A stretch of DNA of 42,348 nt. Source: Chloroflexota bacterium. Lineage in GTDB: Bacteria; Chloroflexota; Anaerolineae; DUEN01. A program made the position numbers and the translations under genes. The notes under the pieces were generated by a model. It saw only the letters and a list, made by a program, of their open reading frames with translations. It was not told the origin of the DNA and did not search any database. The stretch is from contig JAADGJ010000041.1 of assembly GCA_013152435.1 (NCBI GenBank), positions 1 through 42,348 on the forward strand, in the 5' to 3' direction. Shown here piece by piece: positions 7,448 to 15,941 of this stretch; position 1 is the first letter of the stretch; each line of letters opens with the position of its first letter.

Positions 7448-8554
7448 TCATGGCAGGCGGAGCCTGGCCAGCGTGAACCGCTCCAGCGCGGCCGGGTCGA
7501 TGCTCACGCCTAGGCCGGGGCCGTCCGGGACGTCGATGGTGCTGTCTGGGTTCAGGACGAACCGCTCTTGGGTGACGTCCTGCTCGTAGTAGCGGTCGGA
7601 TGCCGAGATGTCGCCCGGGAGCGAGAAGCCGGGCAGGCTGGCCAGCGCCAGGTTGGCCGCCCGGCCGATGCCCGTCTCCAGCATGCCGCCACACCAGACC
7701 GGCACGCCCTGCGCCCGGCACAGATCATGAATGGCGACGGCGTTCGTCAGCCCACCGACCCGTCCCTGCTTGATGTTGATGACGCGGCAGGCTCCCATCT
7801 CCAACGCCTGACGGGCATGGCGAGGGGAGTGGATGCTCTCGTCCAGGCAGATGGGCGTCTTGAACTGGGCCTGCAGCCGGCTGTGGTCCCACAGATCATC
7901 CTCGGCCAGCGGCTGCTCGATCAACAGCAAATTCAGGTCGTCCAGCGGACGCAGCGCCGCGGCCGTCTCCAGCGTGTAGGCCGAGTTGGCGTCCACCTGC
8001 AGCCGGATGTCGGGAAAGGCCTGGCGTACCGCTTGGGCGTCGGCCACGTCCCGGCCGGGCTTGATCTTGATCTTGATGCGGCCGTAGCCCTGATCCAGAT
8101 ATCCGGCTACCACCTTCACCAGCTCCTCAGGCGACGGCTGGATCCCCACCGACACGCCGACCTCCACGCGAGTGCGCTCGCCGCCCAGCAGCTCTCGTAG
8201 CGACTGCCCCTCGCGCTTTCCCTGCAGGTCCCATAGCGCCAACTCCAACCCGGCCTTGGCCATGGGATGGCCGCGCACGGCCGCCACGCGGCGCTGGAAA
8301 TCCTCAGGGCCGGCGACGTCCTGGCCCAGCACGGCCGGGATCAGGAAATCGCGCAGGATGTGCCAGGCCGTGCCGCTGGTCTCGTATGCGTAGCCGGGGG
8401 ACCGATCGGCCACGCACTCCCCGTAGCCGATCAATCCCTCCGAACGGACCTCGAGCAGGATACACTCCCGCTCGTACGCGCGGCCGAAGGAGGTCTCAAA
8501 GGGGGACCGCAACGGCATCCGCAGGTGATAGAGAGTGACTTGGTCGATTTTCAT
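7448..8554 (-). CDS. menC: o-Succinylbenzoate synthase / N-acylamino acid racemase (enolase superfamily)
   Basis: A 368-residue protein of the MenC type 2/NSAR subgroup. Visible enolase-superfamily landmarks are the N-terminal capping start (LRMPLRSPFETSFG), the K-x-K catalytic lysine in RIKIKIKPGRD, metal ligands in QVDANSAYT, LIEQPL and CLDESI, and the second catalytic lysine in VINIKQGRVGG. Such enzymes make o-succinylbenzoate for menaquinone, racemise N-acyl amino acids, or both. A GNAT-family gene directly upstream (a known partner of this subgroup) favours the N-acylamino acid role. No other men gene is nearby. ATG 8554 has GAGGAG 7 nt upstream. It is followed by an intergenic stretch holding foldback A. 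Confidence 0.85.
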   Translation of the reverse strand: MKIDQVTLYHLRMPLRSPFETSFGRAYERECILLEVRSEGLIGYGECVADRSPGYAYETSGTAWHILRDFLIPAVLGQDVAGPEDFQRRVAAVRGHPMAKAGLELALWDLQGKREGQSLRELLGGERTRVEVGVSVGIQPSPEELVKVVAGYLDQGYGRIKIKIKPGRDVADAQAVRQAFPDIRLQVDANSAYTLETAAALRPLDDLNLLLIEQPLAEDDLWDHSRLQAQFKTPICLDESIHSPRHARQALEMGACRVINIKQGRVGGLTNAVAIHDLCRAQGVPVWCGGMLETGIGRAANLALASLPGFSLPGDISASDRYYEQDVTQERFVLNPDSTIDVPDGPGLGVSIDPAALERFTLARLRLP

Positions 8555-8572
8555 GATGGCTCCTCGGGCAGG

Positions 8573-8638
8573 GTACAGGATGCAGGATTCAGGATGCAGG
8601 ATGCAAGATGCAAGGTTTGGGATTCAAGACGCAGGATT
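8573..8638. repeat. Decayed tandem octamer array (CAGGATGC-like)
   Basis: About 66 nt in which the unit CAGGATGC or a one-to-two base variant (CAGGATTC, CAAGATGC, CAGGATTT) is repeated about seven times between menC and the GNAT gene. Most differences are A/G or C/T transitions. It is not coding. Confidence 0.65.
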
Positions 8639-8667
8639 TTCTCGCTCCACGCCTCCCGCTCCACGTC

Positions 8668-9612
8668 CTACGTTCCAGGCGTGTCATGCGTCAGAACGTA
8701 AAAGCTGCGCGGTGGTGTTCCCGACTCGTGAATAAATTCGGTGACCAGGTATCCGTTGGCGAACAGCTCCTCGAATAGGGCGCGGGTGTGAAGCCGCCAG
8801 GCCAGGGCCAGATCGGGCCGGGCGGCCTTGAGCGCCAGGAAGTCGGCCGGGATCTCCACCAGGACGGTGGGGAGGGGGCGCCCACCCTCCATCGCCGTCT
8901 GTGGGGATTCGGGCGGGAGTGGCCTTCCCGCCTCGTCCCACCTGGCCGAGTTGAGCACCCTTGTCCCGACCTCCAGATAGTGTGACAGGCCCCGGCGGGG
9001 CGGCGGTTCCCCCGTGAGCCGCTCCACGACCCGGCGGGAGTTGACCCACCAATCGACCCGGAATCGGTCCGATGGCAGGCCCACGTTCAGCCCGTCCCGC
9101 ATCTGCCCGTAGACCTCCCGCAGGTACGTGTTGCACACGGCCCCCAGCTTGGTGATGTTCAAGTGGGCATTGCGGCTGAGCAGCGGATCGTATGTCCAGA
9201 TGACGTGATCGATCCCCTGCTCTCGCACGGCCTGCCATTGGGCCCGCTTGAGGGCGAACCCCAGGCCCTGATCCCGATAGTCGGGGTGCACGCCCAGCAT
9301 GTGGGAGCAGTGCTTGAGCCTGGGGCCCTCGGGCGTGAGGTCGAATCCGGGGAAGCTGAACACGAACCCGACCAGCCGGTCCCTGACGTAGGCGCCGATC
9401 ACCAGCCCGCCGTTGTGAGCGGCGGTCAGCAGGATATGGCCCGGCGCTACGTCGGTCTCACTGCCGGGCCAGACCTGCCGCTGTAACTCCTCCACAGCCG
9501 TCATCTCCTCGGGAGTCTCCAAGGAGCGTAGCTCCCAATCCTGCCATTTCGATGTACGGATCCCATTGGGACGCTCTCTACTCAGGTGACGATGGCCTGC
9601 TTCCTGACTCAC
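8668..9612 (-). CDS. GNAT-superfamily acetyltransferase (menC/NSAR partner)
   Basis: A 314-residue protein. The N-terminal half contains the acyl-CoA binding region of a GNAT fold (LVGFVFSFPGF, then HSHMLGVHPDYRDQGLGFALKRAQ with the R/Q-x-x-G-x-G/A element). The second half contains ITKLGAVCNTYLREVYG and a DRFRVDWWV segment typical of the predicted GNAT group found next to N-acylamino acid racemase genes. It probably N-acylates an amino acid that the downstream enzyme racemises; that is inference. The start is the GTG at 9612, with GGAGGAG 5-6 nt upstream. The open frame continues to 9882, but that extension lies inside the UroD gene and is low-complexity. It begins 25 nt after the UroD-family stop. 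Confidence 0.75.
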   Translation of the reverse strand: MSQEAGHRHLSRERPNGIRTSKWQDWELRSLETPEEMTAVEELQRQVWPGSETDVAPGHILLTAAHNGGLVIGAYVRDRLVGFVFSFPGFDLTPEGPRLKHCSHMLGVHPDYRDQGLGFALKRAQWQAVREQGIDHVIWTYDPLLSRNAHLNITKLGAVCNTYLREVYGQMRDGLNVGLPSDRFRVDWWVNSRRVVERLTGEPPPRRGLSHYLEVGTRVLNSARWDEAGRPLPPESPQTAMEGGRPLPTVLVEIPADFLALKAARPDLALAWRLHTRALFEELFANGYLVTEFIHESGTPPRSFYVLTHDTPGT

Positions 9613-9637
9613 CGTATCTCCTCCGAATCGGATCTTC

Positions 9638-10723
9638 TCAAGCCGCCGCCTCGTCCACCATGGCCAGGTAGTTGGCGACGGGAACATAACTGGGGACGGA
9701 GTTGCCGGAGCCGACAGCGTATCGTCTTCGGCTCCCGCAGACCTCCATGAGATATCTCGTGTGCCGGCGCACCTCTTCAGGCGACGCCGCGGCCAGGATG
9801 TTGAGATCGATCCCGCCCAGGGCGGCGATCCGCTGTCCGTATCGTGCCTGGAACTCCTGGACCGGTAGGATGGCATCCTCAAAGGAGTGCTTGCCGTCGA
9901 TGCCCACTTCGACGATCAGGTCCTCCATGATCGCTTCCAGATCGCCGCAGGAGTGCAGGAAGTAGGGAAGGCCGCGCTCGTGGGTCATGGCGGCGAAGCG
10001 TTTGTGCCAGGGCAGGCAATACTTTCGCAGGTCGTCAGGGGAGACAAGCGTGCCGGTGCGGAATCCCATATCGTCGCCCGGGAAGATGGCGATCACTCGG
10101 TCCAGGTCCAGCAGATGCTCGTAGTAGCGCACCATGAGCTCGCCGATGCGGTTGGCGACGGCCTCGACCAGATCGGGCGTGTCGTACAGCGCCAGGCAGA
10201 GCCCCTCGTACGACATGATCTGCGAGATGTGCTCGAAGACGCCCCCCGCGTGGGAGAGGATCAGCCCCATGCCCTCCGGCAGGTGGTCGTTCAGGTACTC
10301 GTAGGGGGAGAAGTCCACCTCCTCGATCCTGGGCCAGGGGTAGCGCTCGAAGTCCTCCCATGTGCGGATCAGCCCGTGGTGCTGGTCGACCCATGCCCGT
10401 TGCTTGGTGGAGCCCGGCGCGGGGTCGGCCGCCAGGACCTGGCCGACCTCGAATCCCATGTTGCGCTCAAATCGCACGAAGTCATAGCCCATGCGGTACC
10501 AGAACTCGATGAAGTTGTCCAGATAGGCCCTCTCGGCCTCCCGGCTGCCATCCGGATCGACCCATGTCCGGCCCAGCAGGTTCGTGACGATGGGGCGCAT
10601 GACGACTTCGTCTACCAGGTACTCGACCAGCGGGGGCTTGGAGGGGTGGGCGCGCCCCATGAGGGCGTCGATAAATCGTCGGGCGTCCGGCTTGGGGTGA
10701 GCGAGTGGTACGTGGTGCGTCAT
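9638..10723 (-). CDS. Uroporphyrinogen decarboxylase (UroD/MtaA)-family protein
   Basis: A 361-residue member of the URO-D superfamily. Recognisable parts are the N-terminal FEVGQ/IRTWEDFERYPWP stretch, LILSHAGGVFEHISQIMSYEGL, IFPGDDMGFRTGTLVSPDDLRKYCLPWHKRF and PYFLHSCGDLEAIMEDLIVEVGIDGKHSFED. The H-x-C near the C-terminus resembles the zinc site of corrinoid methyltransferases such as MtaA, so a methyl-transfer role is more likely than haem synthesis. This is inference: no corrinoid protein gene is adjacent. ATG 10723 has GGGAG 6 nt upstream; the longer frame to 10810 has no support. It heads a probable operon with the GNAT gene. Confidence 0.8.
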   Translation of the reverse strand: MTHHVPLAHPKPDARRFIDALMGRAHPSKPPLVEYLVDEVVMRPIVTNLLGRTWVDPDGSREAERAYLDNFIEFWYRMGYDFVRFERNMGFEVGQVLAADPAPGSTKQRAWVDQHHGLIRTWEDFERYPWPRIEEVDFSPYEYLNDHLPEGMGLILSHAGGVFEHISQIMSYEGLCLALYDTPDLVEAVANRIGELMVRYYEHLLDLDRVIAIFPGDDMGFRTGTLVSPDDLRKYCLPWHKRFAAMTHERGLPYFLHSCGDLEAIMEDLIVEVGIDGKHSFEDAILPVQEFQARYGQRIAALGGIDLNILAAASPEEVRRHTRYLMEVCGSRRRYAVGSGNSVPSYVPVANYLAMVDEAAA

Positions 10724-11180
10724 GGCTGGCTCCCGGATCCTGGGATAAACGCAACCGTGGCGGCCGGCCATCCGGCGAGGGCCGCCACGGCGCGCTTCGA
10801 TCGCCGTCATGATTTATTGTAGCATATAGGCATGGGGAGGGGAAGGGGTTACATGACTGTTCACATCCTGCTGAAAATGGGACACTGATCCCGCTGATGC
10901 GCGCTGATCAGCATGGATCTCTCAAAGAAACTGCGGAGATCAGCGGGGATCCGCGTCGTCTGCGTTCCATGCCAGCTTCGGTGGCGAAGGGACTGAACAG
11001 TTACGGGGGATCGCCGGGATCCAGACGATCCAACAACGGACGGAGCTGGGCAGCCCGACGATAAGTCGACGATCCAACCGCAGGCTGAGCTCCCATGCTC
11101 AGCCGGTGGCAGCGTGGGAGCCGCCGCTGCTAGCCCATTGTTCAAGCTTTTCCCATAAGATGGTCGAGTCTGGGGCGCCC
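10724..11180. other. Intergenic region with dispersed-repeat-like sequence and a hairpin
   Basis: No gene is seen. Positions 10867-10975 contain oppositely oriented GATCAGC words (about 10889-10955) resembling intergenic repeat debris. A perfect hairpin GGCTGAGC-TCCCAT-GCTCAGCC lies at 11083-11104, downstream of the repeat-protein gene on the minus strand. It has no T-tract. Confidence 0.45.
10816..10821 (-). promoter_or_regulatory. Extended -10 promoter element upstream of the UroD-family gene
   Basis: On the minus strand the sequence TGCTACAAT matches an extended -10 (TGn-TATAAT with one mismatch), about 90 nt before the ATG. A clear -35 is not seen. Confidence 0.4.
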
Positions 11181-11897
11181 TCAGCGGGATTGCAGCGCCG
11201 TGACGGCCGCGCGGACCGTCTCGATGTCGGGAACGGCCTCGCTCTGGATGAGGTCCTTCATCGCGGTGCCCGGATCGGTGTCCGCCGGTAGCCCCAGCGT
11301 CTCCAGCAGGTCGGGCAGGGGAACCTTCGCCTGATCCGAGATCTCCCGCAGCGTGTGCCGGCCCTTGATGTCGGATCCGGCCAGGACTTCCCCCTCCGGC
11401 ACGGGCGTCGGCCCTGTGCCGCTGCCGTCACCCTGAGGGATATGTTCGGCCTCGACGGGCTCGGCGGGTGTGGGGGTGACGGCGGTCCCTGCTTGCTCGT
11501 CACCCTCGCTCAACGAGGGCGCGTCGGTGGGCTGCTCTTCCATCTCCTGCGGCTCCGACGCCTCGGCCTGCCCCTCCAGATATGCGGCGAGCGCATCCCG
11601 GGCCTCGCTGACCTCGAAGTCGGGCAGGATCTTCTCGATGTCCTTCAGCGCCGTCTCCGGTGGGATGTCAGCCGGGATGCCCATGACCCGGTACAGTTCC
11701 GTCTGGTCGATGCCGAAGCCGTCCGCCACCTGCTGCAGCGTCATCCATCCCCTGACGTCAGCGCTGGACGTCAGGTTCGTGACATCGATCCGCTCGCGAC
11801 CACTGACGATCCATTGGCCGGTGGCCTGTGCCACGATCACACTCCCTAATAGAATGGCGATCACGAGCCCGGGCATGAGATATCGGTTGACTTTCAT
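11181..11897 (-). CDS. Membrane-anchored protein with two M-T-L/helical repeats, partner of the NapH-like protein
   Basis: A 238-residue protein with an N-terminal membrane segment (about 8-25) and two copies of a domain of roughly 62 residues (45-107 and 174-235). Each copy runs 'D-(V/I)-(R/K)-G-x-x-T-L-x-x-(V/I)-(A/S)...(T/D)-(E/L)-L...G-(I/L)-P-A-D', followed by an amphipathic helix. An acidic Pro/Glu linker joins them. I know this kind of repeat from proteins next to NapH-type iron-sulphur proteins, but no function is established to me; a scaffold or docking role is inferred. Its ATG overlaps the NapH-like stop codon by 4 nt (ATGA), with AAGGAGG upstream, so the two are translationally coupled. 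Confidence 0.65.
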   Translation of the reverse strand: MKVNRYLMPGLVIAILLGSVIVAQATGQWIVSGRERIDVTNLTSSADVRGWMTLQQVADGFGIDQTELYRVMGIPADIPPETALKDIEKILPDFEVSEARDALAAYLEGQAEASEPQEMEEQPTDAPSLSEGDEQAGTAVTPTPAEPVEAEHIPQGDGSGTGPTPVPEGEVLAGSDIKGRHTLREISDQAKVPLPDLLETLGLPADTDPGTAMKDLIQSEAVPDIETVRAAVTALQSR

Positions 11898-12802
11898 GGC
11901 GTGACCTCCTTGGTGGTGGACGGGCGACGGAGGCGATGGGCCAGCGAGCGGAACCCGTCGAGCCAGGCCGGTGCGAGTTGCACCTCCAGGGCGCCGTGGC
12001 GCGGGCAGGCATCCACGCAGGCCAGGCAGCCGATGCAGTCGGTGCTGACCCTCGGGTTGGCGCTGGCTACGGGCAGACCCACCGGGCAGGGCGTCTCACA
12101 CAGGGCGCAACTCTTGCAACTGGGGGCGTCGCGGCGAATGCGCAGCAGGCTGAAGTGCCCCAGCAGGCTCAGCACGCCGCCCAGTGGGCAGAGGTACTTG
12201 CACCAGAAACGGGGGATGAGGAAGGAGAGGGCGAGCACCGTGATGGCGACCAGGTAGGCCGGCCAGTGCTCGGCCATGTTGAACTCGAACAGCCAGCCCA
12301 ACCCGAAGATGGTGCGGTAGGGATCATAGCTGGCGAACCACAGCTTGACCGTGCTGGCGGTCATGTAGAGGATCAGCGCCAGGGTGACGAATCGCCCGTA
12401 ACGCAGCCAGCGATCAAGCCGGGACGGCACCCGCACCTGGGGCAGGCGCAGCTTGGTGCGCAGCCAGGTCAGCGCGTCCTGGAGTGCGCCGAAGGGACAT
12501 ACCCAGCCGCAAAAGGCCGCTCCGCCGATCAGGGTGCCGAGAAGCAGGCCCAGCCCTAACACGAGGTTCGACGTGTGGGTCTTGGGCACATAAGCGCCCT
12601 CGGTGAGAAAGCGCCACAGCGTCTCCAGCCCGCCGAAGGGGCACAGGGCATCGATGGAAGCGGTGGTCGTCGTCCCCTCCAACAGGCCGTGTCGAACGCT
12701 GGCGGCCAGGATGTACAGCGCGAAGGCCGCCTGGGTCGCACGGCGGAGGATCTGCGTCCACGATCTCTTGCGCGAGCGTCGAGTTCGGCCCGTCGTTGTC
12801 AT
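11894..12802 (-). CDS. NapH-like membrane 4Fe-4S protein
   Basis: A 302-residue integral membrane ferredoxin of the NapH/MauN/NosR type, likely passing electrons between the quinone pool and a periplasmic partner. About five hydrophobic segments alternate with the two hallmark cytoplasmic C-x3-C-P motifs (CGWVCP, 98-103; CKYLCP, 201-206). Two 4Fe-4S ferredoxin motifs follow: C229/C232/C235/C239 and C256/C259/C262/C266. An extra Cys (C54, in ALCPFGGLE) precedes the first pair. The start at 12802 has AGGAGG 7 nt upstream; the in-frame extension to 13048 has no support. It lies 314 nt downstream of the cytochrome c gene, behind a strong hairpin, so it may have its own promoter. The gene for the two-repeat protein is coupled to it. 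Confidence 0.85.
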   Translation of the reverse strand: MTTTGRTRRSRKRSWTQILRRATQAAFALYILAASVRHGLLEGTTTTASIDALCPFGGLETLWRFLTEGAYVPKTHTSNLVLGLGLLLGTLIGGAAFCGWVCPFGALQDALTWLRTKLRLPQVRVPSRLDRWLRYGRFVTLALILYMTASTVKLWFASYDPYRTIFGLGWLFEFNMAEHWPAYLVAITVLALSFLIPRFWCKYLCPLGGVLSLLGHFSLLRIRRDAPSCKSCALCETPCPVGLPVASANPRVSTDCIGCLACVDACPRHGALEVQLAPAWLDGFRSLAHRLRRPSTTKEVTP

Positions 12803-13116
12803 GGGAAAGCCTCCTGATCTCGTGTTTCGATCCGATCTCTCCCCCACTCCTTCTCCCCCGGGCCTTGTCCTCTCGCTGGGATGATGGCGGGATATGGCTT
12901 GAAACATCGATCCCACACGCGAGGCGCTGTAGGGGAGTGAGATCGGTTCCCATTGTGCGCGGTGAATATGGAGAACTGGTGGAGACATCATGGGGATCTG
13001 GTGGACCAGGGGCGGGGCGTCGTCAGAGGATAAGGAAAGGGCGCTCACGTCGCCGGGCGGCGAGCATGAGCGCCCTGATGGTGGCAGTGTCGTAAGAGGG
13101 CTTTAGGGGGTACCTA
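12803..13116. other. Intergenic between the cytochrome c and NapH-like genes
   Basis: No gene is seen. It contains the terminator-like hairpin at 13030-13076. The NapH-like gene's promoter is expected here, but I could not pick a convincing -35/-10 pair. Confidence 0.4.
13030..13076 (-). terminator. Terminator hairpin after the Rieske-cytb-cytochrome c operon
   Basis: The perfect 10-bp arms AGGGCGCTCA (13038-13047) and TGAGCGCCCT (13067-13076) enclose a further CGCCG/CGGCG inner stem. Read on the minus strand, the hairpin is followed by TTTCCTTAT. It lies 40 nt after the cytochrome c stop. Confidence 0.65.
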
Positions 13117-14781
13117 TCAACCTTCCGAGGAGCCGTTGCTGGCGGACCCCTCCGCCTCCTGGAGCTGGCGATACAGCTCGCGCCGGAGGACGGAGAGCGT
13201 GGCGACGATGATCACGATGATGCCGACGGCCACCACCATGGAACGTCGGCGGAAGATGTATTCGGCCACTTTATCGGCGGCGATCTCCTGGGCGGAGAGG
13301 GCGGAGGCCGTCGCGTCATCGGTGAGCTCGGTCACGACGGGCAGCTTGGTGGTGTGTGTGGCGGCGCGAGCGCGGATCAGGCTGGTCCGGGCCGCGGCCA
13401 GTTTGGACTCCGCCTCCGTGACGATCATCCCCAGCGCTACGGCGCGCTGGATCGTCTCCTCTGCCTCCAGGTAGGCTCGATTCGCCTCCGTCAGGGCGTT
13501 GTAGAGGGCCAGCACCTGGACCATGATCCGGGACCCCTCGTGGTGGCAGGTGTCGCAGCGACGGTCCTCGGGGCGTTCGAATCGCTCCTTGTTCATCCGG
13601 AACGTCTTCTCATCGACGTGGCAGCTCCCGCAGTATTTCTCCTCGTCCTGGCGGGGCTCCTGGTGGATGAACAGGCTCTCATCCGTCTTGAAGACGTCAT
13701 GGGTGCCGTGGCATGTCCAACACTTGGGCGCGTTCTCCCCGATCTTGTAGTGCCGGCTTTGCTGATAGTAGTCCTCCGTCGCCGTGTGGCATTTGCCGCA
13801 GACGTTGACCACCTCCTCGTCGTCGGGAGGGCGCGCGCCATGAGAGCCATGGCATGAGGCGCAGGATGGCGCCCGCAGGTACTGATCGTTCAGCAGGCGC
13901 TGGCCGTGGATGCTGTTCTTGTAGAGATCGTATTGGTCGGTGGGGATGTTGTAGGGCTCCATGAGATCGGCATCTGAGTGGCAGCGGGCGCACAGCTTGG
14001 GGATGTTGAGCGGGTACACGTCTGCCGAGGGATCCGATGCCTTTTTGACGTCGTGCGCTCCGTGGCAGTCCACGCAGATGGCCACCCGGATGTCTCCCTG
14101 CTTGACCTTTGAGCCATGTACGCTGCTGACGTATTTAACGTACTGGTCGGTGGGGAGATTGTACTGGCGCATACGCTCCACGTCGGAATGGCATCCGCCG
14201 CAGATCTCGGGGATGACGATCCGAGGGGGCACGCCGATGTAGCCCGCGTCCGGGAGCATGGCCAGGTTCATCTCGTCCGTGCGGGGATCGCCGCCGTGGC
14301 AGTCGGCGCAGCCGACCTCCGCCTTTCCGTGGACGCTTTTCTCCCACTGCTCGGAGATCTCCGTGTGCTTGTCCCCCAGCTTCACGTGACAGTCGAAGCA
14401 GGTGTTCTGGCCGTCGGCCGGCGGATGGGGGATCGGAGGTGGAAGCTCGCCGGGAGGCACCTCGAAGAAGGAAGGCAGGATGTCGGAGACGACGCTGGGC
14501 TCGTGGCAGCGCTGGCATTCCTCGTTCTCATAGCCTGCGTGATCGGCGGGGATGATGTTCGCCCCCTTGAAGCCCTCCGCGTGGCAGATCAGACAGTTTG
14601 AGTGCCCGATGAGGGTGTGAGGGATGGGCGGGCCGGTCTCTGATGGTGCTTCGGAGGCCGGCGCGCCCGGCTCCTGGGGCGTTGAGGATTGCGCCTGGAC
14701 CGATCCTGCCGTCAGCAGGATCACCAACGCGATCAGCAGGAGGCCGGCTACCAGGTGAGGTCTCGCTTTCTTCTCCGACAT
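13117..14781 (-). CDS. Dodecahaem cytochrome c, membrane-anchored
   Basis: A 554-residue exported protein with 12 CXXCH haem-binding motifs. It has a signal peptide or anchor (LVAGLLLIALVILLTAGSVQA) and a Pro-rich linker, then the motifs between about residues 63 and 400 (CLICH, CQRCH, CFDCH, CADCH, CGGCH, CVDCH, CARCH, CASCH, CGKCH, CWTCH, CGSCH, CDTCH). A helical, probably coiled stretch follows, then a C-terminal membrane segment (MVVAVGIIVIIVATL) and a basic cytoplasmic tail. Repeated 'SVHG...C..CHG.H' units suggest internal duplication of NapC/NrfH- or octahaem-type modules. It lies 70 nt after cytochrome b, so it probably takes electrons from that complex to a periplasmic or extracellular acceptor. 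The acceptor is unknown. Confidence 0.9.
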   Translation of the reverse strand: MSEKKARPHLVAGLLLIALVILLTAGSVQAQSSTPQEPGAPASEAPSETGPPIPHTLIGHSNCLICHAEGFKGANIIPADHAGYENEECQRCHEPSVVSDILPSFFEVPPGELPPPIPHPPADGQNTCFDCHVKLGDKHTEISEQWEKSVHGKAEVGCADCHGGDPRTDEMNLAMLPDAGYIGVPPRIVIPEICGGCHSDVERMRQYNLPTDQYVKYVSSVHGSKVKQGDIRVAICVDCHGAHDVKKASDPSADVYPLNIPKLCARCHSDADLMEPYNIPTDQYDLYKNSIHGQRLLNDQYLRAPSCASCHGSHGARPPDDEEVVNVCGKCHTATEDYYQQSRHYKIGENAPKCWTCHGTHDVFKTDESLFIHQEPRQDEEKYCGSCHVDEKTFRMNKERFERPEDRRCDTCHHEGSRIMVQVLALYNALTEANRAYLEAEETIQRAVALGMIVTEAESKLAAARTSLIRARAATHTTKLPVVTELTDDATASALSAQEIAADKVAEYIFRRRSMVVAVGIIVIIVATLSVLRRELYRQLQEAEGSASNGSSEG

Positions 14782-14851
14782 GATTCTTCCCCCGTTGTAT
14801 GCGAAAATGCCTGTGGTGTTTGGGCCCTTTGCGTCTGTGTGGGGTGGCGCG

Positions 14852-15940
14852 CTAGCTGAACAGCCCCAACAGGGTCAGCACGATGATGCCGATCACCGTC
14901 GCGAGGCCGAGAAAGATGGCGATGGGGCGCTTACGCGGCACCACTTCTGGGTTGCGGTCGATGAACGGCAGCAACAGCAGCAGGACGATGGCGCCCATAG
15001 GGGCGAGCACTCCCACCGTTCGTGGAACCCACTTCAGCACCTGGTATAGCGAGAGGAAATACCACTCGGGCTTGATGTGGGGTGGCGTCTGCAGCGGATC
15101 TGCCTTCTCCTCCAGGCCGGCCGGGAACACCGAGGCCAGGACGATGAGGATGGCGATGATCACGTACCAGGCGATGACCTCGCTGAGGACGTAGTGGGGG
15201 AAGAAGGGCAAGGCCTTCTTCTCCTCCTCTTCGGTCGGTTGGGATGGCCCTCCCGCCGGCTTACGCGGGTTCGCCAGCCCCTGCTGGTGGATCAGGACGA
15301 TGTGCGCGGCCAGGATGGCGCCCAGCGTCAGGGGCAGCAGCAGGGTGTGTACGCCGTAGAAGCGGCTGAGCGTCGCGCTGGTGATGTCCATCCCACCGCG
15401 CAGGAAGCGCAGGAGGTATTCCCCGACCACAGGCACGGCGCCGGCCATCTCGGTGCCTACCGTCGTGGCCCAGTAGGCTCGCTGATCCCAGGGCAGCAGG
15501 TAGCCGGTGAAGCCAAACCCCAGCGTCACGCCCAGCAGGGCGACGCCGATCATCCATGTGAGCTCTCGGGGGGGCTTGTAGGCGCCCTGGAAGTAGACGC
15601 GCAGCAGGTGCAGAATGCAGAAGAGGATCATCAGGTTGGCGCCCCAGGCGTGGATGCTGCGGATCAGCCACCCGAAGGTGACATCGCTCGTGATGAAGAG
15701 GACGCTATCATAAGCCGTATCCGGGGTGGGCTGGTAGTAAAGGGTGAGCAGGCTGCCGGTGATGACCTGCACGGCGAAGAGGAAAAGCGTGATCCCGCCC
15801 AGATAGAAGGTCTTGGCCTCCCTGGGGATGTAAACGTGCAGGAGAGCCTGCATGAGCGCTCGCAACTGATAGCGCTCGTCAAGCCAGTTGATGAGCCGCA
15901 GCCATCGGCTGGAGGGGTGTTCAATCCGTTGGCTCGTCAT
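14852..15940 (-). CDS. Cytochrome b (b6 + subunit IV fusion) of a Rieske/cytb complex
   Basis: A 362-residue quinol-oxidising membrane subunit. The N-terminal b6-like part has four haem-ligand histidines at H97/H111 and H198/H213; the 14 and 15 spacings are of the b6 rather than the mitochondrial type. It also carries the GFGFTGYLLPWDQ segment. An acidic loop (about 230-242) joins the subunit IV-like part, which carries the Qo-site PEWY motif (291-294). The Cys that binds haem c-i in true b6 is not seen at the expected place (FYLGG instead of FYCLGG). The start ATG lies one base after the Rieske stop, with GGAGAGG upstream, so the genes form one operon. Confidence 0.92.
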   Translation of the reverse strand: MTSQRIEHPSSRWLRLINWLDERYQLRALMQALLHVYIPREAKTFYLGGITLFLFAVQVITGSLLTLYYQPTPDTAYDSVLFITSDVTFGWLIRSIHAWGANLMILFCILHLLRVYFQGAYKPPRELTWMIGVALLGVTLGFGFTGYLLPWDQRAYWATTVGTEMAGAVPVVGEYLLRFLRGGMDITSATLSRFYGVHTLLLPLTLGAILAAHIVLIHQQGLANPRKPAGGPSQPTEEEEKKALPFFPHYVLSEVIAWYVIIAILIVLASVFPAGLEEKADPLQTPPHIKPEWYFLSLYQVLKWVPRTVGVLAPMGAIVLLLLLPFIDRNPEVVPRKRPIAIFLGLATVIGIIVLTLLGLFS

Positions 15941-15941
15941 G

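Noticed and set aside
8573-8638. CRISPR-like array
   Set aside because: The unit is only 8 nt with no spacers, so it is a simple tandem repeat.
9613-9882. N-terminal extension of the GNAT open frame
   Set aside because: It lies inside the UroD-family gene and is Arg/Ser/Pro-rich low-complexity sequence; a GTG at 9612 has a much better ribosome site.
10867-10975. Possible tRNA or structured RNA in the GATCAGC-rich stretch
   Set aside because: No cloverleaf or TTCGAATC-type arm could be found; it looks like dispersed repeat debris.
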